25,243 nt of DNA from JAKJGV01 sp964617565. Its GTDB lineage: Bacteria > Verrucomicrobiota > Kiritimatiellia > CAIQIC01 > JAGNIJ01. Shown in pieces: positions 15,980 to 23,589 of the stretch. The position numbers and the translations under genes were made by a program. Position 1 is the stretch's first letter. The number at the start of each line of letters is the position of its first letter. The stretch spans positions 1-25,243 of the forward strand of contig CAZTYH010000046.1 of the NCBI GenBank assembly GCA_964617565.1, read 5' to 3'. The notes under the pieces are model-generated. The model ran no database searches. It was not told the origin of the DNA and saw nothing but the letters and a program-made list of their open reading frames with translations.

Positions 15980-16864
15980 ATGAAACGATGGGCCATGACC
16001 ATGGGGATGGTGCTGGCGTGCGCGGGTATTTGCTACGGGCAGTCCGGCACCAAGGTTCGTGTTACAGGTCGCAGGGTGAACTTGCGGGCCCGCGCGGAAA
16101 TGAACGCGGAGGTGGTGGCGCAATCGAGCGACGGAGACTTATTGACCGCCCGGTCTTTCCAGGGCGAATGGGTCGAAGTTGTGCCGCCCGAATCGGTTGA
16201 TTTGTGGATACACAGAGACTTCGTTGCCGACAACCAGGTAAGCGCAAACAAGCTGCATGTTCGCGGCGGACCGGGAATCAACTATTCGGCCGTCGGCGAG
16301 CTAAACCGCAATGATATCGTGGTGCCGCGCGGTGACTTCGGCGAATGGTTGAAGATCGCGCCGCCCCCGGGTTGTTCTCTCTGGGTCAGCCGTGAGTATG
16401 TGGAGGTCTTGCAGCCGGATAAGCAGCGCCCTGCGCCGGTCCAGCCTGTTGTGCAGGCGCGAACAACCGAGCCAGTCGCGCCGGTCGTCCCGGCTCCGGC
16501 TCCCCGGCCTCAGGCCGAACCCGTGCGCGTCGCTGCGCCGGTACCGGTTACTGCGTCAACCCCTGAAGAGCCCGCGGTGCCTCCCGATCTCAAGCTCATT
16601 CCGCTTGATGGACAGGGGAAAGTAGTCCAGCGCGAGGGAGTGCTGCGCCTGGCGGGATTCGTGATCGGCCGTCCCAGCCGGTATCGCCTGGTTCGCCAGG
16701 AAGGGAATCGCATTGAGACCCTTTGCTATGTGCGCGGAAACAATGCGCAACTGTCTTCCTTCGTGGGACGCCACTTGATGATTCGCGGCCGTGAATACTG
16801 GGTCCGTGGCGTGCGCGATCCCGTGGTTGTTCCGGATCAAATTATTCCTCGCGCGGCGAACTGA
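15980..16864 (+). CDS. Secreted bacterial SH3-domain protein
   Basis: 294 residues with a Sec signal peptide (about 1-20, ending CYGQ). Two SH3b domains follow: residues about 25-83 (VTGRRVNLRARAEMNAEVVAQ...EWVEVVPP..LWIHRDFV) and 88-145 (ANKLHVRGGPGINYSAVGEL...EWLKIAPPPGCSLWVSREYV). A Pro/Ala/Val-rich linker spans about 147-200, then a beta-rich C-terminal domain (GVLRLAGFVIGRPSRYRLV...FVGRHLMIRGREYWVRGV) that may be OB-like. SH3b domains usually bind peptidoglycan, so a periplasmic wall-associated role is likely; there is no catalytic domain. GGAGG stands 6-7 bases before ATG 15980. The GT-C-like gene starts 43 bp downstream and may share the transcript. Confidence 0.85.
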   Translation: MKRWAMTMGMVLACAGICYGQSGTKVRVTGRRVNLRARAEMNAEVVAQSSDGDLLTARSFQGEWVEVVPPESVDLWIHRDFVADNQVSANKLHVRGGPGINYSAVGELNRNDIVVPRGDFGEWLKIAPPPGCSLWVSREYVEVLQPDKQRPAPVQPVVQARTTEPVAPVVPAPAPRPQAEPVRVAAPVPVTASTPEEPAVPPDLKLIPLDGQGKVVQREGVLRLAGFVIGRPSRYRLVRQEGNRIETLCYVRGNNAQLSSFVGRHLMIRGREYWVRGVRDPVVVPDQIIPRAAN

Positions 16865-16907
16865 TTTCCATGGAGGCAGGATTCCGTACGGAGTTCGGAT
16901 TGACGCT

Positions 16908-18533
16908 ATGCATCGTTGGCATTTTCAGAGGCTGTTTCGTTGGCTGATCCCGTCGCTGGTGTTCTGTGTCGCTCTGTCTGCAGTGGTCGTGGAGCAGAAG
17001 GCGTCTGGTGGCGGACTGGACTTCCCGTCCGACGATGCCTATCGAAATATGGCTGTCGCGCAAACGCTGATTTCATCGCGCGCGTACGCGTTGCAGGCCG
17101 ATTCCGCCATCCCTGCCGTACGCGATGTGCTCTGGCGTTTCCTCCTTGCCGTGGTAGGAGTCCTCACGGGCAGTTATCTTACAGCGGCGTATCTGCTTGG
17201 AGCTTTGTTGGGGCTTTTGACCGTCCTGATATGCCTGCGCCTGGCCCGCCTGCTTTTTCCCTTTCCGCCCTTCATTCTCTATTCTTCGATTCTTCTCATC
17301 GCCGCGCCCGGTCTATTGGCCGGCGCCATGGATGGGACCTCGCGCATGTTGACCACGGCCCTGGTAACGGCCGCCATTCTTTTTCACGTGGAAGGGTTGA
17401 CGGAACGGCGTTCGCCTCTATCCATCGCTTGCGTGGTTATCGTGGGGTTCCTGATGTGGGTCCGCATCGAATTCGCTTTCCTCTGGCTTGTATTTTTCCT
17501 GCACGCTTTCATTGTGAGCGTCGCGGAGCGGCGCAAAGACGGCACTCCCGCCTATGTTTTTCTTCGTTCGATTACAGGCTGGTTGATCCTCGCCATGTTC
17601 ATGCTCCCGTTGATTGCCTGGAACCTTCACGTCGTGCGCGTGCCGTGGCCCCAGGCGGTGGGGGCTCCGATGACGGCCGATGCATGGGCCGCCGCGCCCG
17701 TGGGAGAGATGCTCGGAAAATATTGGGCGCTGGCGCGGGAAGGAATGAGAGGCGCGTTTGTCGAGCTGCATAAGACGCCCTTCATGCGCGGAATCCTTGA
17801 GCGGGTGCTGGCGTGGTTTGGGGCGCTGTTTATTGCAGGTCTGGCTGTGGGAAGAAAAGATGAACGGCCTTTCAGCATCATGCTGGTATTGCTGCTCCTG
17901 TTGCCGGTTCTGTATGGATTTGCGTATCCCTTCTCCGGCGACGCGCCGGCGGCTGACTTGTTTGCAGCCCTGGGTCCGTTGTGCATCATTACCGCTGCGT
18001 TCGGAATCTTTCGCATTCCGTTCCTGGTGGAAGCCCTTTATCGCAAGTGGAAGGAAGGATTGCCTGCTGCGCCCGGATTCAATGTGTGGTGGGCCGTCAT
18101 GGGTTCCCTGCTGATCCTCGTCAGCCTGGTAAGAACGGGGCGGATGTTGCAGGGCCGGATGCGTCAAATCACGACTGAGCAATCCGTCAGGATGGCCGTC
18201 GTGTCGGCGATCCGCCAGTTGCCGGATTCCGGGCAACCGGTGGTGACCGACGTGCCTGGCTGGCTGGCGTATGCGGAGGAACTGAGGGTGATTGATCTTT
18301 CGGGCGAAAGCACCCCTGAGGTGTTGGCATGTCTTGACCGCGACGGTCGCCTGGCGCCGATTGAACTGGGTTCTTTGCTGGTCGAGTTACGCCCCGGTTC
18401 GGCCGTGGTCTGGGATGAACGGAACGATGTGCTGTTTTCCGCGTTGAACTGCAAGCCGGTCATCTATGATGCGGCGCGACCGGAAACGGCACGCCCGCGA
18501 GTCTGCGCCGTCAATCCTGCCGGTGCTTTTTGA
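16908..18533 (+). CDS. Multi-pass membrane protein, GT-C type glycosyltransferase-like
   Basis: 541 residues with about ten predicted membrane helices. Just after the first helix comes DFPSDDAYRNMAVAQTLI, an acidic pair in the first external loop as in GT-C transferases of the ArnT/PMT type that use lipid-linked sugars. The C-terminal 120 residues are soluble (DVPGWLAYAEELRVIDLSGESTPEVL). Donor and acceptor are unknown; the family call is by pattern only. ATG 16908 is preferred to 16791, which would overlap the SH3 gene by 74 bp; the ribosome site is weak. Its 3' end overlaps tadA on the other strand by 23 bp. Confidence 0.65.
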   Translation: MHRWHFQRLFRWLIPSLVFCVALSAVVVEQKASGGGLDFPSDDAYRNMAVAQTLISSRAYALQADSAIPAVRDVLWRFLLAVVGVLTGSYLTAAYLLGALLGLLTVLICLRLARLLFPFPPFILYSSILLIAAPGLLAGAMDGTSRMLTTALVTAAILFHVEGLTERRSPLSIACVVIVGFLMWVRIEFAFLWLVFFLHAFIVSVAERRKDGTPAYVFLRSITGWLILAMFMLPLIAWNLHVVRVPWPQAVGAPMTADAWAAAPVGEMLGKYWALAREGMRGAFVELHKTPFMRGILERVLAWFGALFIAGLAVGRKDERPFSIMLVLLLLLPVLYGFAYPFSGDAPAADLFAALGPLCIITAAFGIFRIPFLVEALYRKWKEGLPAAPGFNVWWAVMGSLLILVSLVRTGRMLQGRMRQITTEQSVRMAVVSAIRQLPDSGQPVVTDVPGWLAYAEELRVIDLSGESTPEVLACLDRDGRLAPIELGSLLVELRPGSAVVWDERNDVLFSALNCKPVIYDAARPETARPRVCAVNPAGAF

Positions 18534-18984
18534 AGAACGCCTGGAGCAATTCCCTGCATTCATCTTCCAGCACACCCGTGATCGTTTCTGCGCGATGATT
18601 AAGCGTATCACTCTGTAGAATATTAAATCGCGAAACGGCTCCACCCCGCAGCGGATCGGAAACGCCCCACACCACGAGAGGGATCCTGGAGAGTACAATC
18701 GCGCCGGCGCACATCGGGCAGGGCTCTTTTGTGACGTAGAGCGTGGTGTCTTCCAGCCGCCAATCGCCCAGCGCCGATGCCGCCTGGGTGATGGCGATCA
18801 TCTCCGCGTGCGCCGTGGCATCTTTCAGCATTTCTACCTGGTTCCAGGCTCGCCCGAGCAGGTGGTCGCCCTTGACAATAACCGCGCCGACCGGCACCTC
18901 GTCGTGGCGCGCCGCCTCTTGCGCCTGCTTCAGTGCCAGCCGCATATAGCGTTCGTGCCTGTCCGATAATGGGTTGTCCAACAT
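18511..18984 (-). CDS. tadA: tRNA-specific adenosine deaminase
   Basis: 157 residues. It converts A34 to inosine in tRNA-Arg(ACG), letting it read CGU/CGC/CGA; essential in most bacteria. The zinc/catalytic motifs are intact: HAE (H59, E61) and PCPMC (C89, C92), with VPVGAVIVKGD and the substrate loop WNQV. ATG 18984 is chosen since AGGAG lies 8 bases before it; in-frame GTG 18987 and TTG 18990 would add only one or two residues. It runs convergent to the GT-C-like gene with overlapping 3' ends and is divergent from lipA. Confidence 0.95.
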   Translation of the reverse strand: MLDNPLSDRHERYMRLALKQAQEAARHDEVPVGAVIVKGDHLLGRAWNQVEMLKDATAHAEMIAITQAASALGDWRLEDTTLYVTKEPCPMCAGAIVLSRIPLVVWGVSDPLRGGAVSRFNILQSDTLNHRAETITGVLEDECRELLQAFFKKHRQD

Positions 18985-19019
18985 CACCAAAACTCCTGTC
19001 GCGCATTGTGCCGCGCCGG

Positions 19020-19069
19020 TTTTCCAATGTCTGGAAAAATCGCAATAATTTTTTCCAATCCCTGGAAAA
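19020..19069. repeat. Two tandem TTTTCCA-N5-TGGAAAA palindromic units
   Basis: TTTTCCA ATGTC TGGAAAA (19020-19038) and TTTTCCA ATCCC TGGAAAA (19051-19069) are identical in their 7-bp arms and exactly 31 bp apart, about three helical turns, so both would face the same side of the DNA. They may be a double operator for tadA/lipA or copies of an extragenic repeat family of this genome. Confidence 0.6.
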
Positions 19070-19102
19070 AGTCGAAGCGGCCTGCCGGTGCCTCACCCCT
19101 GT

Positions 19103-19126
19103 TTTCACACTTTATAAAGTGTGAAA
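19103..19126. promoter_or_regulatory. 24-bp perfect palindrome upstream of lipA
   Basis: TTTCACACTTTA is followed directly by its exact reverse complement. Outside it, CACCC (19094-19098) and GGGTG (19129-19133) are also complementary, so the structure can extend to 40 bp. It lies about 60 bp (collapsed) before the lipA start. It could be a repressor site or a hairpin in the lipA leader; it is not followed by a T-run. Confidence 0.55.
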
Positions 19127-19163
19127 TAGGGTGGGGATGGAAGAAACGATTGACTCATTGCAT

Positions 19164-19218
19164 AGGACCCATAGAGTTCCCGTATATGAGTCGTATGCCC
19201 AAATGGATTCGCGCATCT
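19164..19218. repeat. 55-bp duplicate at a false gap, copy 1
   Basis: Identical to 19319-19373 on the far side of 100 N. Same cause as the duplicate near purC: contigs overlapping by one 55-mer. Confidence 0.95.
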
Positions 19219-19318
19219 NNNNNNNNNNNNNNNNNNNNNNNNNNNNNNNNNNNNNNNNNNNNNNNNNNNNNNNNNNNNNNNNNNNNNNNNNNNNNNNNNN
19301 NNNNNNNNNNNNNNNNNN
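19219..19318. other. Assembly gap (100 N), false: flanks overlap by 55 bp
   Basis: Joining the flanks through the shared 55 bp gives a continuous lipA N-terminus, MSRMPKWIRASLQTDKKF, without missing sequence. Confidence 0.93.
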
Positions 19319-19373
19319 AGGACCCATAGAGTTCCCGTATATGAGTCGTATGCCCAAATGGATTCGCGCATCT
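19319..19373. repeat. 55-bp duplicate at a false gap, copy 2
   Basis: Second copy of 19164-19218; it includes the lipA start codon at 19341. Confidence 0.95.
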
Positions 19374-20216
19374 CTCCAAACGGACAAAAAATTTGTCGCG
19401 GTTTCGAATGTGCTGTCGTGTGGCAATCTCCACACCGTATGTCAGAGCGCGCGTTGTCCGAACCAGGGCGAGTGCTGGAACAGCGGCACCGCTACTTTCA
19501 TGATCCTGGGCGATACCTGCACGCGCGATTGCCGTTTCTGCGCGGTTTCGCCGGGGAAGCCTCCGCATCCCGATTCAGGCGAGCCGGAGCGCGTGGCTGC
19601 CGCAGCGCGTCAAATGAGATTGAGCCATATCGTGGTGACCAGTGTAACCCGCGATGATCTTTCCGATGGGGGGGCTTCGGTATTTGCCCGGACGATCCGG
19701 GCGATCCGGTCCGCGATCCCCGGCGCGACCGTCGAGGTGTTGACACCGGATTTCAAAGGAAATCCTTCGGCCCTGGATATCGTGCTGGATGCTAGACCGG
19801 AGGTCTTTGCGCATAACGTGGAAACGGTGCGGCGGCTTCAGCCGCTCATTCGTCCGCAGGCTTCGTATGAATGTTCCCTGCAAGTGCTGCGGCATGCGGC
19901 GAATTCAAGCAAACCTATTGCGGTTAAGTCCGGTTTGATGGTCGGGCTCGGTGAGAGTGACGGGGAAATTGAAGAAGCGTTGAGGGATATGCATGCTGCA
20001 GGCTGCGAACTGCTGACGCTCGGTCAGTATTTATCGCCGTCGCGCGCTCATGCGCCCGTTGAGCGTTATGTCGAGCCGTCCGCATTTGACCGGTATGCGG
20101 AAATGGCGCGGCGGATCGGGTTCCAGGGGATTGCGTCCGGGCCGTTGGTGCGCTCTTCCTACCGTGCGGCGGAATTGATGAAGCTGGCTTTTCCGTGGAC
20201 TCCGGTGGATGCATAA
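19341..20216 (+). CDS. lipA: Lipoyl synthase
   Basis: 291 residues. A radical-SAM enzyme that inserts two sulfurs into the octanoyl chain on carrier proteins of 2-oxoacid dehydrogenases and the glycine cleavage system; cytosolic. The auxiliary cluster motif CQSARCPNQGEC gives C34, C39, C45; the SAM-cluster motif CTRDCRFC gives C60, C64, C67; the C-terminal RSSY (271-274) supplies the auxiliary-cluster serine. All are present. ATG 19341 gives MSRMPKWIRA, the usual short N-terminus; the upstream ribosome site is weak. The same start is seen at 19186 in the duplicated 55 bp. No lipB or lplA is visible nearby, so octanoylation must be encoded elsewhere. Confidence 0.96.
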   Translation: MSRMPKWIRASLQTDKKFVAVSNVLSCGNLHTVCQSARCPNQGECWNSGTATFMILGDTCTRDCRFCAVSPGKPPHPDSGEPERVAAAARQMRLSHIVVTSVTRDDLSDGGASVFARTIRAIRSAIPGATVEVLTPDFKGNPSALDIVLDARPEVFAHNVETVRRLQPLIRPQASYECSLQVLRHAANSSKPIAVKSGLMVGLGESDGEIEEALRDMHAAGCELLTLGQYLSPSRAHAPVERYVEPSAFDRYAEMARRIGFQGIASGPLVRSSYRAAELMKLAFPWTPVDA

Positions 20217-20312
20217 AAATAGGTTGGCTGCGAACGTTGCGCACCTTACGATGGAGGATATACGGGGTGTAGGTGTTTCACGGGAGCCTTCAAACGCGGG
20301 CTTGGCGTAATT

Positions 20313-21212
20313 ATGAGCGAGTATTGGATGTACAGATTAGCGGCCTTTTTGAGCCGCCTTCCGCCCGAGCGCATGGCGTATTGGATTGGTTTGCGCATCG
20401 CCGATGCTTTCTACAGGCGCAACCGCGCGGGCCGTGAAGCAGTGATGTCCAACCTTAAGAACATCTATACCGCCCGGGGAGTCGAACCCGCGACCGATGC
20501 GCTGCAGGGGTTGGCAAGAAAGTGCTACCAATATTTCGGCAAGTATCTCATAGATTTCTTTCGTTACGCACGCGTGACCCCGGAAGAAGTGCGCAGGCGG
20601 GTGAGCATCGAACACCGGGAATATATCGAGGAATGTCTTGCCCTCGGCCGCGGCACTGTTCTGGTGACCGCGCATTTCGGCAATTGGGAACTCGGCGCCG
20701 CGGTGATGGCCGCCATGGGCTACAAGATTAATGCCATGGTTCTGCCGGAGCGGCTTCAGAAGTTGAATCGCATGTTTCAGCGCCAACGCGAAAGCCGGGG
20801 CGTGAAGCTGATACCGGTCGGACGATCCGCTGTTCTGAACGCCGTGCACCTGCTGAAGCAGGGAGAGTTGGTGGGCCTGTTGGGGGACCGCGACTTCACC
20901 GGCAAAAACGACCGTGTTGAATTCTTCGGCCGGCCTGCACGCATTCCCCGCGGACCAGCCTGGCTTTCGTTCAAAACCAACGCGCCCATACTCCTGGTAT
21001 TTCTAATTCGCCAGGTGGACGACTCTTTTCTCATGCGTTTCTACCCGCCGATTCTTCCGGAAAAGGAAGGATCCGTGGAAGCCTTGCGGAGCAGGATTTG
21101 CAGAATTATGGAGCAGGAGATTGGCGAACGACCTTATCAGTGGTTTATATTCGACGATTTCTGGGCCAATGCGGGTGCAACAGCGCCCGGGATCAGGCGC
21201 AAGGAAAAATGA
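20313..21212 (+). CDS. Lipid A biosynthesis acyltransferase (LpxL/HtrB family)
   Basis: 299 residues. Members add a secondary acyl chain to lipid A (or act on related lipids) at the inner face of the inner membrane. The H(x)4E catalytic motif is visible as HFGNWE (H121, E126); the family block LLGDRDFTGKNDRVEFFGRPARIPRGPAWLSFKTNAPI with GLLGDRD matches well, as does the N-terminal LSRLPPERMAYWIG. There is no clear ribosome site before ATG 20313. It overlaps the next gene by ATGA. It signals that the organism makes LPS-like lipid A. Which acyl position is used cannot be told. Confidence 0.9.
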   Translation: MSEYWMYRLAAFLSRLPPERMAYWIGLRIADAFYRRNRAGREAVMSNLKNIYTARGVEPATDALQGLARKCYQYFGKYLIDFFRYARVTPEEVRRRVSIEHREYIEECLALGRGTVLVTAHFGNWELGAAVMAAMGYKINAMVLPERLQKLNRMFQRQRESRGVKLIPVGRSAVLNAVHLLKQGELVGLLGDRDFTGKNDRVEFFGRPARIPRGPAWLSFKTNAPILLVFLIRQVDDSFLMRFYPPILPEKEGSVEALRSRICRIMEQEIGERPYQWFIFDDFWANAGATAPGIRRKEK

Positions 21213-21925
21213 AAGCGGAAGATAGAAGCACTCAGCGTATATGCGTGATCATTCCGGCGTTTCGTGAAGAGAAACGCATTGCGAATGTAGTGCGCGAGGT
21301 CCGAAAGAGCGGATTGGATGTCATTGTGGTTGACGATGGGTCCGAAGACGGAACTTCGGTGGCCGCAAAAGAGGCCGGCGCCGTGGTGATCCGTCTCGAA
21401 CAGAATTGCGGAAAAGGGGTGGCGTTGAACACCGGGTTCGATTATGCCCGAAACAACGGGTATGATGCCGTGATCACGATGGATGCCGATGGACAGCATG
21501 ACCCGGTGGAGGTTCCGAAATTCATTGAAGCTTACGTCCGGACGGGGATTCCCGTGCTGGTCGGCAATCGAATGGCTGCCCCGGAAAGCATGCCCCTCGT
21601 GAGGCGAATGACGAACCGTTTCATGAGCTGGCTGTTGAGCCGAGTTATGGGTCAGTACGTCCCCGATACACAGTGTGGATATCGCCTGTATCGTTGTGAC
21701 GTGATCCCTTTCGTTTCCGCCCAGGCGGAACGCTTTGCGGCGGAGTCGGAAATCCTGTTGCACGTCGCCGCGCGCGGGATCCGGATCGGCGCCGTCCGCA
21801 TATCCACCATTTATGCGGATGAAAAAAGCAAGATCAGCCCCGCAAAAGATACGCTGCGCTTCCTCCAGATGCTGTTGAAGTATCGGCGCGAATCGAAGAA
21901 GATGTCCGGATGGCGTACCTCTTGA
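21209..21925 (+). CDS. Family 2 glycosyltransferase (dolichyl-phosphate mannose synthase-like)
   Basis: 238 residues. The GT-A fold signs are VIIPAFREEKRI, VVDDGSEDGT, the metal-binding DADGQHDP and the family-typical CGYRLYR...FAAESEILLHVAARG. Close relatives transfer sugar from a nucleotide sugar to a polyprenyl phosphate or build envelope glycans; the substrate is not known. There is no membrane helix, so it is cytoplasmic or peripheral. ATG 21209 shares bases with the upstream stop (ATGA) and has AAGGAA just before it, so it is coupled to the acyltransferase; together they suggest an envelope-lipid job. A longer frame exists back to 21098 but lies inside the acyltransferase gene. Confidence 0.88.
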   Translation: MKAEDRSTQRICVIIPAFREEKRIANVVREVRKSGLDVIVVDDGSEDGTSVAAKEAGAVVIRLEQNCGKGVALNTGFDYARNNGYDAVITMDADGQHDPVEVPKFIEAYVRTGIPVLVGNRMAAPESMPLVRRMTNRFMSWLLSRVMGQYVPDTQCGYRLYRCDVIPFVSAQAERFAAESEILLHVAARGIRIGAVRISTIYADEKSKISPAKDTLRFLQMLLKYRRESKKMSGWRTS

Positions 21926-21968
21926 GTGCTTTGCAGCAGGTCCGTATGACCGATTACAGGAGTTCCAG

Positions 21969-22504
21969 ATGATTCGAATGAAGCGATGGATAATGACAGG
22001 NNNNNNNNNNNNNNNNNNNNNNNNNNNNNNNNNNNNNNNNNNNNNNNNNNNNNNNNNNNNNNNNNNNNNNNNNNNNNNNNNNNNNNNNNNNNNNNNNNNN
22101 TTTTCCTCGGGCCCATCTCGGAATTCTGCATGCGCTTCAAGCTGGGCCGCTGGTTTTTCGAATGGCTGTTTGCGCGGACCAGGCGCAAGAGCGCCGACAT
22201 TGAGAAGTATGAAACGCTCGGGCTGACTGTATTCGTAGCCATTCCTCTGCCGGTGACCGGAGCGTGGACCGGCGCGATGGCCGCGTTCCTCATGGGCATG
22301 AGCTTCCGTCATGCCATGGTTTCCATATTCATGGGGGTCCTGATTGCGGGAATCATCATGACGATTTTGTCTTTGATGGGATGGATAGGCGCGATTGTTG
22401 CGGGTATTGTATTAATCGGGATTGCATTCAGTGGAATGGCGAGATGGTTGAAGAAGGAAGAGGCGGCTGCCGTGGATGCAGGCGGTCAGGGACCGGCTGC
22501 TTGA
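21969..22504 (+). CDS. Small multidrug-export family (PF06695-like) membrane protein, N-terminal part in gap
   Basis: ATG 21969 follows AGGAG with a 6-base spacer and reads MIRMKRWIMTG up to the gap at 22001-22100. After the gap the coding frame gives FLGPISEFCMRF..., ending TGA 22502-22504. It shows the family block KYETLGLTVFVAIPLPVTGAWTGAMAAFLMGMSF and two or more membrane helices (FRHAMVSIFMGVLIAGIIMTIL, IGAIVAGIVLIGIAF). The two parts do not share a frame with 100 N between them, so the gap length is arbitrary; a break cannot be excluded but is unlikely. Despite the family name, its transport function is not established. Confidence 0.75.
22001..22100. other. Assembly gap (100 N) inside the PF06695-like gene
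   Basis: The flanks do not share sequence, so real bases are missing here, unlike the two false gaps. The same holds for 1212-1311, 3624-3723 and 5112-5211. Confidence 0.9.
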
Positions 22505-22535
22505 ACTAAGGCATCCGCGCGAAGGGAGAGACATC

Positions 22536-22994
22536 ATGGCATTCGAAACGATGCGCGATGTGCTGGACTACGCAAAAAAATTTCACCATGACCTTTCGGC
22601 ATTTTATGCCGGGCTGGAGCAGAAGACCGATAAGGAAAAAATCCGAATCCTGCTCAACTACATGAGCCGCCACGAAGAACACCTCACGGAATGTCTGAAC
22701 GAATATGAGGCAGATACGACGGAACGGATGCTGAGCGTGTGGTTTAAATATACGCCCGAGATGCCCCAGTGCAGATGCTTTGAGCAGGTCCGCTTCTCAT
22801 CCGATATGACGGTGGACGAAATCGTGGACGCGGCGAAGCGGATTGACGAATGCTTTCTCCAGCTCTACCGGCAAATGGCTGAAAAGGCGCCGACGCCCGA
22901 AACGAAGGACTTGTTCAACAAGCTGCTCGAAATGGAGCAGAGAGAAAACGTCCTCCGCCTCAGCCACGCGCTGTCTTTCATTGAACAGGATTAG
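22536..22994 (+). CDS. Ferritin-like helical protein of unknown function
   Basis: 152 residues, all-helical. Glu and His sit in patterns suggestive of a ferritin/rubrerythrin fold: DYAKKFHHDLSAFYAGLEQ, SRHEEHLTECLNEYE, YRQMAEKAPTPETKDLFNKLLEMEQREN. A complete diiron set (two ExxH) is not evident by eye, so it may be a non-metal relative. ATG 22536 has AGGGAG 7 bases upstream; the frame is open to 22476 inside the previous gene. It follows the PF06695-like gene by 31 bp and probably shares its transcript. Function not recognised. Confidence 0.75.
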   Translation: MAFETMRDVLDYAKKFHHDLSAFYAGLEQKTDKEKIRILLNYMSRHEEHLTECLNEYEADTTERMLSVWFKYTPEMPQCRCFEQVRFSSDMTVDEIVDAAKRIDECFLQLYRQMAEKAPTPETKDLFNKLLEMEQRENVLRLSHALSFIEQD

Positions 22995-23002
22995 CCTCGG
23001 AG

Positions 23003-23030
23003 AATTGGAGTGATGGAGTGTTGGAGGAGT
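23003..23030. repeat. Short imperfect tandem repeat, TGGAGTG units
   Basis: Three near copies of TTGGAGTGA occur in a row downstream of the ferritin-like gene. The rest of 22995-23151 shows a weak inverted pair TCGCTTC/GAAGCGA (23047-23053, 23101-23107) and nothing else. Confidence 0.4.
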
Positions 23031-23151
23031 GTCTGATTTGGAGTTATCGCTTCGCTCGCCAACCTGAATCCCGCCAGCTATACGTACTGTCTTGTCCGCA
23101 GAAGCGAGTGGCGTGTACGGGTTAAGGAGTTTCGTCCTGCGCTTTTTCCCC

Positions 23152-23544
23152 TCAGGGTTTTGCCAGTAACTGATCCACTTTCTGCTTCAGCACATCGAAA
23201 TCCACGGGCTTTTCAAGGAAGTCCGTGATTGGCAGCCAGCTCTCGTCAATGTCGTCCGGTCCGAATCCGAGCGGAAACTTGGTATTGACTGCGGTCAGCA
23301 TCAGGATGGGAATGCGCGGGATGGAAGGATCCTTGCGCAGTGAGCGGGCGACCTCGAAACCGGCCGCGTCGTTTTCGGGAAACATGACATCGAGAATGAT
23401 CAAATCCGGTCTTCGCGCCATGATCTTTTCAACGATGCCAACGGTGTCCAGCTTGGTTTCGACTTCGTGTCCTGCGCCCTTCAATACCATCGCGGTGGCA
23501 TTGGCGAAATCCGAATCGTCATCAACAATCAGCACGTATGCCAT
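23152..23544 (-). CDS. Single-domain response regulator
   Basis: 130 residues, a receiver domain with no output domain. The phosphorylation site is D52 (IILDVMFP), with acidic D8-D10 (IVDDD), T84 (ILMLTA) and K112 (FLEKPV) all in place. Between T84 and K112 there is a longer than usual loop (NTKFPLGFGPDDIDESWLPITD), as in some receiver subfamilies of sulfate reducers and PVC bacteria. AAAGGAG lies 8 bases before ATG 23544. It starts 45 bp after the histidine kinase gene and is presumably its partner; with no DNA-binding domain it would act by protein contact or in a relay. Confidence 0.9.
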   Translation of the reverse strand: MAYVLIVDDDSDFANATAMVLKGAGHEVETKLDTVGIVEKIMARRPDLIILDVMFPENDAAGFEVARSLRKDPSIPRIPILMLTAVNTKFPLGFGPDDIDESWLPITDFLEKPVDFDVLKQKVDQLLAKP

Positions 23545-23589
23545 GGTCGTGTCTCCTTTGCTGCAGCCGTGATGTTCTCTTTCTCTTGT

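Larger units (their letters stand above)
18985..19340. other. Divergent intergenic region between tadA and lipA
   Basis: About 200 bp of true sequence once the 155 bp of gap and duplicate are removed. It holds two TTTTCCA-N5-TGGAAAA units and a 24-bp perfect palindrome (listed separately) but no convincing gene. Small open frames here run through the repeats and lack ribosome sites. Confidence 0.6.

Noticed and set aside
17418..18236. Minus-strand open frame of 272 residues
   Set aside because: Antisense to the membrane protein gene; hydrophilic His/Gln-rich translation typical of a shadow.
19131..19340. Longer lipA start at 19131 through the gap
   Set aside because: After collapsing the duplicate, the frame from 19131 is not the lipA frame; the long product exists only because of the N run.
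21137..22312. Minus-strand open frame of 391 residues
   Set aside because: Antisense to the acyltransferase, GT2 and PF06695-like genes, crosses N, no domain.
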